DNA of 56,936 nucleotides from assembly GCA_016786925.1 (NCBI GenBank), contig JAEUTU010000110.1:1-56936 (forward strand). Direction: 5' to 3'. The first letter of the stretch is position 1; every line of letters begins with the position of its first letter. The notes under the pieces were generated by a model. That model worked only from the letters and a program-made list of their open reading frames with translations, did no database searches and was not told the origin of the DNA. The DNA comes from Bacteroidia bacterium. Lineage in GTDB: Bacteria > Bacteroidota > Bacteroidia > 2-12-FULL-35-15. A program made the translations under genes and the position numbers. Of the stretch, positions 8,350 to 16,873 are shown in pieces.

Positions 8350-9447
8350 CTCGATCCTTTTTCGTTCAATGATGCCACCACCTACTAGATCATCTCCTTC
8401 ATAGAATACAGCAGACTGACCCGGAGCAATGGCTGAAACAGGATTGTGAAATAATACATCCAATTTATCTCCCACATGCTTAATGCTTGCCATCGTACCT
8501 GGATCTTTATATCTGATCTTGGTCAGTGCTTCGAAATTATCAGGCAGCGTAGCGTATTTGATCAAATTATACTTACCTACAGTCATTTGTTGTTGCTCCA
8601 GATCTTCTTTAGTGCCTAATACAACAGTATTCGACTCAGGAATGATCTCCAACACATGTAGTGGCTCTCCTACAGCTATTTCCAATCCTTTTCTTTGACC
8701 TATGGTATAAAATGGATAACCATGATGCTTCCCTAATACTTTTCCGGTGCGATCAACAAAATTTCCTCCATCCACTTTTTGTTCCAGTCCATCCACTTTT
8801 CGCTTCAAGAAACCACGATAATCGTTATCAGGGACAAAGCAGATCTCATAGCTTTCGCTTTTTGTTGCCAGATCAACATATCCATTATCGATCGCCATTT
8901 GTTTGATCTCTGATTTTCTGAAATTCTGAAGTGGAAATAATGTTCGTTTCAAGCTCTCTTGTGTTAAACCCCAAAGCACATACGATTGGTCTTTATTCGT
9001 ATCCAATCCTTTGGAAATAACATAACGATCATTCTCTTGACGAATACGTGCATAATGTCCGGTTGCAATAAACTCGCAATCCAGCATGTCGGCACGCTTT
9101 AATAAAGCTTCCCACTTAATATGCGTATTACACAATACACATGGATTAGGAGTTCTGCCCGCTAAATATTCATCTACGAAATTATCAATGATATAATTCC
9201 CAAATTCATTACGTATATCCAATATATAATGAGGAAAGCCTAAATTAACGGCAAGCATTCTGGCATCGTTGATTGAATCCAAACTGCAACAACCGGTTTC
9301 TTTTGACGATCCACCGGAGGAGGCATAATCCCATGTCTTCATGGTGATGCCGACTACTTCATATCCTTGTTCATGCAATAACAAAGCAGCGATGGAACTA
9401 TCGATACCACCGCTCATTGCTAATAAAACTTTTCCTTTTTTACTCAT
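8344..9447 (-). CDS. mnmA: tRNA-specific 2-thiouridylase MnmA
   Basis: A 367-residue cytoplasmic enzyme that thiolates uridine 34 of tRNA-Lys, tRNA-Glu and tRNA-Gln, using ATP and relayed sulfur. The PP-loop SGGIDSS is at residues 12-18. The two catalytic cysteines are in TPNPCVLCN (Cys103) and YEICFVPD (Cys203). RGFLKRK and the GQRKGLEI stretch of the central domain are also present, and the C-terminal beta-barrel ends normally. Its start overlaps the stop of the upstream MORN-like gene by one base (TAATG). Confidence 0.96.
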   Translation of the reverse strand: MSKKGKVLLAMSGGIDSSIAALLLHEQGYEVVGITMKTWDYASSGGSSKETGCCSLDSINDARMLAVNLGFPHYILDIRNEFGNYIIDNFVDEYLAGRTPNPCVLCNTHIKWEALLKRADMLDCEFIATGHYARIRQENDRYVISKGLDTNKDQSYVLWGLTQESLKRTLFPLQNFRKSEIKQMAIDNGYVDLATKSESYEICFVPDNDYRGFLKRKVDGLEQKVDGGNFVDRTGKVLGKHHGYPFYTIGQRKGLEIAVGEPLHVLEIIPESNTVVLGTKEDLEQQQMTVGKYNLIKYATLPDNFEALTKIRYKDPGTMASIKHVGDKLDVLFHNPVSAIAPGQSAVFYEGDDLVGGGIIERKRIEL

Positions 9448-10241
9448 TATTCTCCGTTATATCCTTCACTATAAGGATCCTTCAATTCAAATTGTTCATA
9501 CATTTTCTTCTCTTTATCCTGCTGCTCTTTCGGGATAATATTCTTATCCTCTCCGATCATTCTACCATTCACATATTTATCTACCCGCTTTATCTTTCCT
9601 TCTTCATAATAATATTTCCATTCTCCATCTTTCAGATCATTCTTATAGATCCCTTCCGCATCTACTTTTCCGGAAGCATGATAATAGGTCACTTTTCCTT
9701 CTAATTTCCCCGCAATAAACTGTCCTTTATATTTGATCGTTCCACTCTCAAAGTATTTAGTAACCGGACCATCCTGTACTCCATTTTTCCATGTGCGGAT
9801 CTCAGAAACCTGACCATTTCTATAATACACCTTTGAAATACCATTTTTCTGACCATTTGAATAATTCTCCTCCGAAATGATCACCTCTTCCTCATCAAAA
9901 AACTTCCAGAGACTATCTTTCTTTTCATTTACATACTTCCCTTGCGCCATTAACTTACCACCCGGATGGTATAGCTTTGCATAAGAAACGGTCCCATTCT
10001 TATAAAAGTTCATTTCTGCTCTTGGAACACCTGTATCGTAGTAATAAGTAAATTTCCCTACAGGCTTATCGTTAACAAAATTGCCATCATAGACCTTCTT
10101 TTTATTCTGGTCTAATTTGATCCAATGCCCTTGCTTTTTCCCTGAAGCATCGGTTTTGTTGGGTGCTTCCTGTGCATTTACAACCATTGTTGAAATGAAC
10201 ACCGCTACTATTAATATTGTTCTAAAATTCATAAACTGCAT
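9447..10241 (-). CDS. MORN/YwqK-like repeat protein, exported
   Basis: A 264-residue secreted protein with signal peptide (NFRTILIVAVFISTMVVNAQ) followed by about ten short repeats of the form DG.W.YYY..GKI...Y.NGK..G, from residue 30 to 225. This is the MORN_2 / toxin-antitoxin YwqK-like repeat, common in Bacteroidota and of uncertain function. A second possible start is the ATG at 10232; the one at 10241 is kept because an A-rich stretch precedes it. The C-terminus is charged. It is translationally coupled to mnmA by a one-base overlap, but a functional link is not evident. Confidence 0.8.
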   Translation of the reverse strand: MQFMNFRTILIVAVFISTMVVNAQEAPNKTDASGKKQGHWIKLDQNKKKVYDGNFVNDKPVGKFTYYYDTGVPRAEMNFYKNGTVSYAKLYHPGGKLMAQGKYVNEKKDSLWKFFDEEEVIISEENYSNGQKNGISKVYYRNGQVSEIRTWKNGVQDGPVTKYFESGTIKYKGQFIAGKLEGKVTYYHASGKVDAEGIYKNDLKDGEWKYYYEEGKIKRVDKYVNGRMIGEDKNIIPKEQQDKEKKMYEQFELKDPYSEGYNGE

Positions 10242-10304
10242 TTTTTGATATAACGCTAATTGAATGAAAAGTTACAATGAAATTCATACCCGTCAGATCA
10301 CTGG

Positions 10305-10339
10305 CAAAAGTACGAAAAATACAGGTAGCAGCTTTCAAA
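10305..10339 (-). promoter_or_regulatory. Promoter for the MORN protein-mnmA operon
   Basis: On the minus strand, TTTG (10339-10336), 23 bases, TACTTTTG (10312-10305) fits the TAnnTTTG promoter form. The leader to the ATG at 10241 would be about 60 nt. The spacer is at the long end of what is accepted, so confidence is modest. Confidence 0.45.
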
Positions 10340-10362
10340 AAGTAAGCCAAGAATAATAACCC

Positions 10363-11514
10363 TTAAGAATTGATCTTTTTAAAGAGTTGATCCACCCCAT
10401 CTACGAAAGTGCGCCATTCGAAGCGTTTCTTTTCAGCAATGGTGTTTTGAGTGAACAATTCTTCTCTGTTATTAGAAAAATAGTCTACAATGGCATCAGC
10501 GATAGCTACCGGATCAATCGCTGTTACATACCCCACCTTGTTATGAGGCACGATCTCGGGCAATCCTCCAACATTGGTTACTAACATTGGCTTTTCGAAA
10601 TGATAGGCAACCTGGGTGACTCCACTTTGGGTAGCCGTTCGATAAGGCTGAGCGACAATATTGGCTGCTGAGAAATAATATTTCACCTCTTCCGATTCAA
10701 TATATTCAGTCCTTAGAATTACACGGTCCGAAATACATTTATTTTCAATCAACTGCTTATAAGGCTCCGGATCCTCATAAAATTCCCCTGCCACAATTAA
10801 CTTAACTCCCAGCTGTTTTATCCGCTCATCGGCCATTGCTTCCAGCAAAAGATCAAGTCCTTTGTATTTTCTTATAAAACCAAAAAAGAGGATATACTTT
10901 TTATCTAAATCCAGGTTTAAATGTCTAAGTGAAGACATCTGCTCCTGTTTATCTCCAAATATATCATAGATAGGATGTGGTAAAAAGGCTTTGTTGGAGG
11001 AATTTGTAAAAACATTCAGATCATCCAGCACGGCCTGCGACATGGCGACAAATCCATGACAGGATCGAACAAAATATTTTGTAAAAAGAGAATCACCTAT
11101 TCTTTTTTCGTGAGGAATAACATTATCGGTTATAGCGATCACTTTTATGTTTGTTCCCCGCCTTACCAATCGAGCTATTGTTCCAAGACAAGGTCCCATG
11201 AAAGGAAGCCAATAACGAATAATGATATAGTCCGGTTTTTCTTTTTTTATTTTGCGGGCTACACTCCACCAAGTAAATGGATTAATGGAATTGATGCGTG
11301 TTTCAATAGCTATATCCTGAGGACCTTTTCCTGAATCAAACTGTGTTTTACCCGGAAACAAAAAATTAGGATATTGCAGAGAGAACGAAATGATCTTACT
11401 GTCTTTCCCCGCTTTCCCCATCGCTCTGCATAAGGCTTCATTGAAATTGGCTATTCCTCCACGCAGGGGAAAAGCCGGGCCGACAATGATAACCTTTTGA
11501 TTTGTAGCAGACAT
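10363..11514 (-). CDS. Glycosyltransferase family 4 (GT-B fold)
   Basis: A 383-residue GT-B glycosyltransferase that would move a sugar from a nucleotide donor to a glycan or lipid acceptor at the inner face of the membrane. The N-terminal domain has the glycine-rich loop GPAFPLRGGIANFNEAL. The C-terminal domain carries FFGFIRKYKGLDLLLEAM (about 212-229) and VTNVGGLPEIV (about 313-323) in the donor-binding region. It stands alone, outside the polysaccharide locus, divergent from the M2 peptidase gene across a 55-bp gap. A -7 element ends only 5 nt before its ATG. Donor and acceptor are not predictable. Confidence 0.85.
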   Translation of the reverse strand: MSATNQKVIIVGPAFPLRGGIANFNEALCRAMGKAGKDSKIISFSLQYPNFLFPGKTQFDSGKGPQDIAIETRINSINPFTWWSVARKIKKEKPDYIIIRYWLPFMGPCLGTIARLVRRGTNIKVIAITDNVIPHEKRIGDSLFTKYFVRSCHGFVAMSQAVLDDLNVFTNSSNKAFLPHPIYDIFGDKQEQMSSLRHLNLDLDKKYILFFGFIRKYKGLDLLLEAMADERIKQLGVKLIVAGEFYEDPEPYKQLIENKCISDRVILRTEYIESEEVKYYFSAANIVAQPYRTATQSGVTQVAYHFEKPMLVTNVGGLPEIVPHNKVGYVTAIDPVAIADAIVDYFSNNREELFTQNTIAEKKRFEWRTFVDGVDQLFKKINS

Positions 11515-11519
11515 ATCAG

Positions 11520-11527
11520 CAAAGATA
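11520..11527 (-). promoter_or_regulatory. -7 element for the GT4 gene
   Basis: On the minus strand TATCTTTG (11527-11520) fits TAnnTTTG. It ends 5 nt before the ATG at 11514, so a transcript from it would be leaderless or nearly so. No convincing TTG lies at 19-23 bp, which weakens the call. Confidence 0.4.
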
Positions 11528-11537
11528 AGTTTTTTAC

Positions 11538-11545
11538 TACATTTG
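11538..11545 (+). promoter_or_regulatory. -7 element for the M2 peptidase gene
   Basis: TACATTTG fits TAnnTTTG and lies 24 nt ahead of the chosen ATG at 11570, with an A-rich leader (AAAAAATAAATAAA) typical of Bacteroidota translation starts. The earlier in-frame TTG at 11543 lies inside this element, which argues against it as a start codon. The -33 element is weak. Confidence 0.5.
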
Positions 11546-11569
11546 CTATCCTATCAAAAAATAAATAAA

Positions 11570-13390
11570 ATGAAAAAGAGCATATTATTGTTAGCAGGTG
11601 TCATAACACTCTTTGCGTGTGGAAATGATAAAGAACACGAGGACAATGAAAACAAAGCGATCCAGGATAGCGTCACCGCATTTCTAACCGATTACAACAA
11701 AAAATATCAGGAGATCAATATCATTGCCAACGAGGCGTCCTGGTTAACTCAAATTCGTATAGTGGAAGGTGATTCTACCAATGCTGTTGCCAATAATAAA
11801 GCACAGGAAGAGTTAGCAAAATTCACGGGTAGTACAGCCAACATTGAAATGGCTACAAAATTCCTAAAACAACAGGATAAATTAACGCCTATTCAAGTAA
11901 AACAGTTAAAAGCCGTTTTATACAAAGCAGCCAACAATCCTGAGACATTACAAGATCTGGTAAAAACAAGAATAAAAGCCGAAACAGAACAATCGGAAAA
12001 ATTGTTCGGATTCGACTTTAAAATAGATGGTAAATCGGTTTCAACCAATGATATCGATGCAATCCTGGCTCATGAAAAAAACATGGGCAAACGCATGAAA
12101 GCATGGGAATCGAGTAAAGAAGTTGGTAAAGGACTGAAAACAGGCTTAGCAGGACTTCGTGATTTAAGAAACAAAACCGTTCAAGGTTTAGGCTATAAAG
12201 ATTATTTTGAATATCAGGTTTCTGACTATGGAATGAGCACACAAGAGATGATCGATATGTTGCAAAAATTCAACAAAGAACTGTATCCATTATTCAGAGA
12301 GCTGCATACCTATGCACGCTACGAACTTGCAAAAAAATATGGAGAGAAAAATGTACCGGATCTTATTCCTGCCCATTGGTTACCTAACCGCTGGGGACAA
12401 GATTGGAGTAGTTTGGTAGAGGTTGAAGGCATTAACTTAGACAGTGCATTAAAAACAAAAGATGCGGAATGGATCGTAAAACAAGGAGAACGTTTTTATG
12501 TGAGTTTAGGTTTCCCTGAGTTACCAAAATCATTCTGGAAAAAATCGGATCTATATCCGGCTCCGGCAGATGCCAAGTACAAAAAGAACAACCATGCATC
12601 AGCTTGGCATATGGACTACGACCAGGATGTAAGATCATTGATGAGTGTGATCCCGAATAGTGAATGGTATGAAACCTCACACCATGAATTAGGACATATT
12701 TATTATTATTTATCCTACAGCAATCCGGATGTTCCTGTTCTATTAAGAGAAGGTGCTAATAGAGCATATCACGAGGCACTGGGAAGTATGATGGGAATGG
12801 CTGCTATGCAAAAACCATTCATGGAAAATCTTGATCTTATTCCCAAAGGAACAAAGACCGATGAGATGAAATCCCTGTTAAAGGAAGCATTGAATTATGT
12901 TGTGTTCATCCCTTTCAGTACAGGCACCATGAGCATGTTTGAGCATGATCTTTACTCTAACAACTTGCCTATTGACCAGTTCAATAAACGCTGGTGGGAA
13001 CTGGCTGCAAAATATCAGGGAATTGCACCTAGTAAAGAACGTGGAGAAGAATATTGCGATGCAGCCACTAAAACACATATCAATGATGATGCTGCGCAAT
13101 ACTATGATTATGCACTTTCCTTTGTTTTATTATTTCAAGTTCATGATCATATTTCAAAAAATATTTTACATCAAGATCCGCATGCCACCAATTATTATGG
13201 TAATAAGGAAGTTGGAAAGTTCATTGCAGAGATCATGAAGCCGGGAGCTAGTGCTGATTGGAGAAAACTTTTAAAAGAAAAAACAGGTAGTGATCTAAGC
13301 GCCAAAGCAATGCTGGATTACTTTGCCCCATTGATGGAATATTTGAAAAAAGAGAATGCCGGAAGAAAATATACCTTACCGGAGATGTAA
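11570..13390 (+). CDS. M2 family metallopeptidase (peptidyl-dipeptidase A / ACE-like), lipoprotein
   Basis: A 606-residue zinc peptidase from the ATG at 11570. The N-terminus MKKSILLLAGVITLFACGND is a lipoprotein signal with the lipidated cysteine at about residue 17. The gluzincin motif HELGH (His372 to His376) and the downstream glutamate in HEALGSM (Glu402) give the M2 zinc site. The family, which includes animal angiotensin-converting enzyme, removes C-terminal dipeptides. An envelope location in peptide uptake or turnover is inferred. The gene is followed by a strong terminator shared with the convergent M16 gene. Confidence 0.92.
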   Translation: MKKSILLLAGVITLFACGNDKEHEDNENKAIQDSVTAFLTDYNKKYQEINIIANEASWLTQIRIVEGDSTNAVANNKAQEELAKFTGSTANIEMATKFLKQQDKLTPIQVKQLKAVLYKAANNPETLQDLVKTRIKAETEQSEKLFGFDFKIDGKSVSTNDIDAILAHEKNMGKRMKAWESSKEVGKGLKTGLAGLRDLRNKTVQGLGYKDYFEYQVSDYGMSTQEMIDMLQKFNKELYPLFRELHTYARYELAKKYGEKNVPDLIPAHWLPNRWGQDWSSLVEVEGINLDSALKTKDAEWIVKQGERFYVSLGFPELPKSFWKKSDLYPAPADAKYKKNNHASAWHMDYDQDVRSLMSVIPNSEWYETSHHELGHIYYYLSYSNPDVPVLLREGANRAYHEALGSMMGMAAMQKPFMENLDLIPKGTKTDEMKSLLKEALNYVVFIPFSTGTMSMFEHDLYSNNLPIDQFNKRWWELAAKYQGIAPSKERGEEYCDAATKTHINDDAAQYYDYALSFVLLFQVHDHISKNILHQDPHATNYYGNKEVGKFIAEIMKPGASADWRKLLKEKTGSDLSAKAMLDYFAPLMEYLKKENAGRKYTLPEM

Positions 13391-13391
13391 T

Positions 13392-13420
13392 AAAAAAGGG
13401 GCTTTTGAAGCCCCTTTTTT
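13392..13420. terminator. Bidirectional intrinsic terminator
   Basis: Stem GGGGCTT (13398-13404), loop TTG, stem AAGCCCC (13408-13414), flanked by six or more A on the left and six T on the right. It can therefore stop transcription from both sides. It lies between the convergent M2 and M16 peptidase genes. Confidence 0.9.
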
Positions 13421-13428
13421 ATTGTTAT

Positions 13429-14670
13429 TTATTTCTTTTTGGACATATAATAAAGCGTAGAGCAATTTTCGTCTCTAAAGATTTGATTGGCTTGTGTCAT
13501 CATTTCTTCTTGAGTAACCGCCAAATACTTTTCCACTTCTTTATTGATAAAATTGGCATCGCCTAATAATTCGGAGATCGCTAAATTGGTAGCCTTGTTT
13601 AACACATCCACCTCTCCAAATGTATGCGATGATTCCATTTTGTTTTTTACTTTGGTCAATTCATCCGCACTTACAGGTTCGGTCTTGATTTTATTTAATT
13701 CAACAGCAATAGCAGCCTCAGCTGTTTTCATATCTACCCCGGCTACTAATTTACCGGAGATCACAAACAAGCCTTTATCAAAATCACCCATTACATAGGC
13801 ATGAATATCACTGAACAATTGTTTGTCCTTTACAAGTACATTGTATAAACGGGAGGAATTGCCTCTCGACAAAACATCAGAGATCAGGTCGACAGCATAA
13901 TATTCTTTGTCGTAACGGGAACACATATGATAAGCTTTATAGATCGCATCAACAGGTACATCACGCTCAACGGTAAGCGATCGGGCCTCTTGTTGTGCCG
14001 GCTCTACAGGTAAATTTCTTTTATTGTCGGGACCTTTAGGGATTGGAGCGAAATACTTTTCAGCAAGCACTTTCACTTCTTCCAACTCAACATTCCCTGC
14101 TACTACCATAATGGCATTGTTAGGACAATAAAAGCGTTGAAAGAAATTTTTCACATCCTGTATTTTGGCATTTTCGATATGAGCGATCTCTTTACCGATC
14201 GTATCCCAGCGATAAGGGTGAACTTTATAAGCCATCGGTCGAAGCAACAACCATACATCACCGTAAGGCTGATTTAAGTAGCGTTGTTTGAATTCTTCGA
14301 TTACCACATTCCGTTGAACCTCCAAACTTTTTTCGGAAAATGCCAGACTAAGCATCCGATCACTTTCCAACCAAAAACCTGTTTCCAGATTTTCTGCCGG
14401 AAGCGTTAAATAATAATTGGTTATATCATTTGTAGTAAATGCATTGTTCTCTCCTCCTACTCGTTGAAGCGGCTCATCATAATTGGGAATATTTACCGAT
14501 CCGCCAAACATCAAATGTTCGAATAGATGGGCAAAGCCGGTTTGTTCAGGAGCCTCGTCCCTAGCGCCTACATTGTATAGAATATTAATACACGCCAGCG
14601 GTGTAGAATTATCCTGATGAACAATTACTTTTAGCCCATTGGGCAATTCAAATCTTTCAAAATCGATCAT
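13429..14670 (-). CDS. M16 family zinc peptidase (pitrilysin/insulinase type)
   Basis: A 413-residue single M16 unit. The inverted zinc motif HLFEH is at residues 48-52 (GFAHLFEHLMFGG), with a downstream glutamate in NVVIEEFKQRY supplying the third ligand. Residues 170-350 form the inactive C-terminal half-domain (AIMVVAGNVE, then ISDVLSRGNSSRLY). No signal peptide is visible, so it may be cytoplasmic or exported by another route. Bacterial M16 proteins often act as pairs of active and inactive subunits; no partner is adjacent. It lies 7 bp downstream of the flavoenzyme gene in a two-gene operon. Confidence 0.92.
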   Translation of the reverse strand: MIDFERFELPNGLKVIVHQDNSTPLACINILYNVGARDEAPEQTGFAHLFEHLMFGGSVNIPNYDEPLQRVGGENNAFTTNDITNYYLTLPAENLETGFWLESDRMLSLAFSEKSLEVQRNVVIEEFKQRYLNQPYGDVWLLLRPMAYKVHPYRWDTIGKEIAHIENAKIQDVKNFFQRFYCPNNAIMVVAGNVELEEVKVLAEKYFAPIPKGPDNKRNLPVEPAQQEARSLTVERDVPVDAIYKAYHMCSRYDKEYYAVDLISDVLSRGNSSRLYNVLVKDKQLFSDIHAYVMGDFDKGLFVISGKLVAGVDMKTAEAAIAVELNKIKTEPVSADELTKVKNKMESSHTFGEVDVLNKATNLAISELLGDANFINKEVEKYLAVTQEEMMTQANQIFRDENCSTLYYMSKKK

Positions 14671-14677
14671 ATCTTCG

Positions 14678-15622
14678 TTAAAATCCTTTAGTTAATTCTT
14701 CTTTTGCTAATTGGTATTCGGCTATAATCTCTTCAATGATCTGTGCTGCCGGTTTGATCTCTTTTATTAAAGCAGAAACTTGCCCGATCTCCAATTCGCC
14801 TTCATTCAGATCGCCTTCAAACATCCCTTTTTTAGCCCTGCCTCTACCTAACAACTGTGTCAATTCCTCCACAGAGGCACCTTTGGCTTCGGCCTGAAAT
14901 ACTTCGTCAAAAAATTTATTTTTTAATAAACGAACTGGAGTAACTTGTTTCAACATCAATTTAGTATCCCCTTCAACAGCATTGATCACGGCTTGTTTAA
15001 AATGATCGTTGGCCGAAGATTCAGTAGAAGCAACAAAACGGCTACCAATTTGAACCCCATCCGCTCCCAAAGCCATTGCGGCTAACATCCCTCTTCCGGT
15101 ACCTATACCACCTGCAGCAATAACCGGAATATTCACCGTTTTTCTGATCATCGGGATCAAACACATCGTTGTTGTTTCTTCACGGCCGTTATGCCCACCA
15201 GCTTCAAAACCTTCCGCTACAATGGCATCTACGCCTGCATCTTGTGCTTTCAAAGCAAATTTTGTATTTGCGATCACATGCACGACTGTGATTCCGTTTT
15301 CTTTAAGCTTTTTTGTCCATGTAGCAGGATTTCCTGCTGAAGTAAAAACGATCTTAACGCCTTCGTCTAAAATGGTTTTAATATGTTCTTCCACATTAGG
15401 GTAAAGAAGAGGGATATTTACTCCAAATGGCTTATCAGTAGCTTTTTTACATTTTCTTACATGCTCTAAAAACACTTCCGGGTACATACTACCGCTTCCT
15501 ATAAGCCCTAAACCACCTGCATTAGATACGGCTGAAGCTAACTCCCACCCACTGCACCAGATCATACCACCTTGAATAATAGGGTATTTTATTCCAAAAA
15601 GTTCAGTGATCTTATTGCTCAT
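14678..15622 (-). CDS. Nitronate monooxygenase / FabK-like FMN oxidoreductase
   Basis: A 314-residue TIM-barrel flavoprotein of the 2-nitropropane dioxygenase (NPD/NMO) family. Seen are KYPIIQGGMIWCSGWELASAVSNAGGLGLIG (about 11-41), VAEGFEAGGHNGR (about 135-147, with the conserved His) and PVIAAGGIGTGRGMLAAMALGADGVQIGSRF (about 165-195), which binds FMN phosphate. The same signatures occur in enoyl-ACP reductase FabK and in nitronate monooxygenases, and sequence inspection cannot separate them. The C-terminal 50 residues are helical and charged. Confidence 0.85.
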   Translation of the reverse strand: MSNKITELFGIKYPIIQGGMIWCSGWELASAVSNAGGLGLIGSGSMYPEVFLEHVRKCKKATDKPFGVNIPLLYPNVEEHIKTILDEGVKIVFTSAGNPATWTKKLKENGITVVHVIANTKFALKAQDAGVDAIVAEGFEAGGHNGREETTTMCLIPMIRKTVNIPVIAAGGIGTGRGMLAAMALGADGVQIGSRFVASTESSANDHFKQAVINAVEGDTKLMLKQVTPVRLLKNKFFDEVFQAEAKGASVEELTQLLGRGRAKKGMFEGDLNEGELEIGQVSALIKEIKPAAQIIEEIIAEYQLAKEELTKGF

Positions 15623-15677
15623 TTTATTTTTTTTTCTATTTTTGTTATAATAACGGTACGAATTTAGGAATATATTT

Positions 15678-15707
15678 TTTGTATTTCATTGGTATTTTAT
15701 ATATTTG
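15678..15707 (+). promoter_or_regulatory. Promoter of the DUF6089 gene
   Basis: TTTG (15678-15681), 18 bases, TATATTTG (15700-15707). The -7 element is an exact TAnnTTTG match and ends only 5 nt before the ATG at 15713. The mRNA is therefore predicted to be leaderless or to carry just one or two leader bases. Confidence 0.6.
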
Positions 15708-15712
15708 CAGTC

Positions 15713-16618
15713 ATGCGTAAAATTGTATTATCCATAATTATTTCAACTTTTTTTGTTGGATTAGCGAGTGCTCAATATAATTGGGATTTTGGAGCACAGG
15801 TAGGTGCCTCCAACTATTTAGGAGAAATTGGTGGTAAAGCGGGTACACGTAGAGATTTCGTAATGGATATGAAATTGAACAAAACCCAATTTACTGTTGG
15901 CGGTTTTGCCCGTTACAAGTTTACTCCTTTGATCTCCGGTCGTTTAGGATTAAACTGGGTACGTATTCAAGGAGCTGATAATGCTTCTACAAATCGTGGT
16001 AGAGCCGGTAGAAATTTATCATTTAGAAATGATCTAATTGAACTAGATCTTCAAGCACAAGTATTTTTCTACGAAATACCGGATCTTGGAAGAACGTATC
16101 GTTACCGCAACGACTTCAAAATGTATGCTTTTGCCGGTGTAGGTGGTTACTATCATAATCCCAAAACACAGTACCAGGGACAATGGGTAGCATTACAACC
16201 TCTACAAACAGAAGGTGTTGCCTACAAAAAAATGGGACTTTCTATTCCAGCTGGTATAGGTTTGTTATTTACACTTGAAAAACGCCATCGTATTGGTTGG
16301 GAATTCAATTGGAGGACTACATTCACCGATTATTTGGATGATGTTAGTACTGTTTATGCAGATCCAAGTACATTATCTAGCGAGTTGGCAATAGAATTAG
16401 CTAACAGAAGAGATGAATTAACTGGAGATTATCCTGTTGCCTCTAATTATGCTCCCGGGAAAAAGAGAGGTGACCCATCACATAACGATTCCTACCTTTC
16501 TACTTCAGTATACTACTCGTATGTTTTAAGAGGTAAAAGTTCATTTTACAAGTCCAAATATGGCAGTGTCTTCAAAAGAAGCAAGTACAAAAAACGTAAG
16601 ATACGTGCTAAGTTCTAA
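15713..16618 (+). CDS. DUF6089 family outer-membrane beta-barrel-type protein
   Basis: A 301-residue exported protein from the ATG at 15713. The open frame extends to a TTG at 15689, but that lies in the promoter. The signal peptide MRKIVLSIIISTFFVGLASAQ is followed by YNWDFGAQVGASNYLGEIGG, the opening I associate with DUF6089, a Bacteroidota family of probable outer-membrane beta-barrels. Alternating aromatic and small residues, and strands such as LGLNWVRIQG and YAFAGVGGYYHNP, support a barrel. The C-terminus is strongly basic (KRSKYKKRKIRAKF), unlike the usual barrel end. Function is unknown. An intrinsic terminator follows directly. Confidence 0.75.
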   Translation: MRKIVLSIIISTFFVGLASAQYNWDFGAQVGASNYLGEIGGKAGTRRDFVMDMKLNKTQFTVGGFARYKFTPLISGRLGLNWVRIQGADNASTNRGRAGRNLSFRNDLIELDLQAQVFFYEIPDLGRTYRYRNDFKMYAFAGVGGYYHNPKTQYQGQWVALQPLQTEGVAYKKMGLSIPAGIGLLFTLEKRHRIGWEFNWRTTFTDYLDDVSTVYADPSTLSSELAIELANRRDELTGDYPVASNYAPGKKRGDPSHNDSYLSTSVYYSYVLRGKSSFYKSKYGSVFKRSKYKKRKIRAKF

Positions 16619-16623
16619 AAGAG

Positions 16624-16650
16624 AGCCTCTTCTAATGAAGGGGCTTTTTT
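16624..16650 (+). terminator. Intrinsic terminator after the DUF6089 gene
   Basis: A nine-pair stem AGCCTCTTC (16624-16632) / GAAGGGGCT (16637-16645) with loop TAAT, followed by a run of T. It ends the plus-strand gene and separates it from the 3' end of the minus-strand polysaccharide locus. Confidence 0.88.
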
Positions 16651-16873
16651 ATTGTAGAGCTACGAAATACGTGTATCGAATTACGAATCAATACGAAATA
16701 AACGAATCACAAATTTGGGTAGTTAAAGTTTAGGTGATTTAGGAATATCGAATTATTGATATCAGTTCGAGCCTGCCTGACGGGAGGGAGGTGTTGAGGA
16801 ACAAGGCAGGAAGAATTCTGAATTTGGGTAGTTTAAACTACTAATCTCTATTATTCAACAACTCTACAAAATA
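16651..16873. repeat. Intergenic region with short direct and inverted repeats
   Basis: No gene is seen here. It contains AATTTGGGTAGTT twice (16712-16724 and 16821-16833), an inverted pair CCTGCCT/AGGCAGG (16772-16778 and 16804-16810), and the 17-bp word CGAATTACGAATCAATA (16677-16693), which recurs at 24504-24520. ACGAA/ACGAAT words recur at intervals of about 7-12 bp from 16662 to 16709. This is the downstream end of the polysaccharide locus. Confidence 0.7.

Noticed and set aside
11543..11569. TTG start for the M2 peptidase
   Set aside because: It overlaps the TACATTTG element, and the lipoprotein signal begins at the ATG at 11570.
15689..15712. TTG start for the DUF6089 gene
   Set aside because: These bases include the TATATTTG promoter element, and the clean signal peptide begins at the ATG at 15713.
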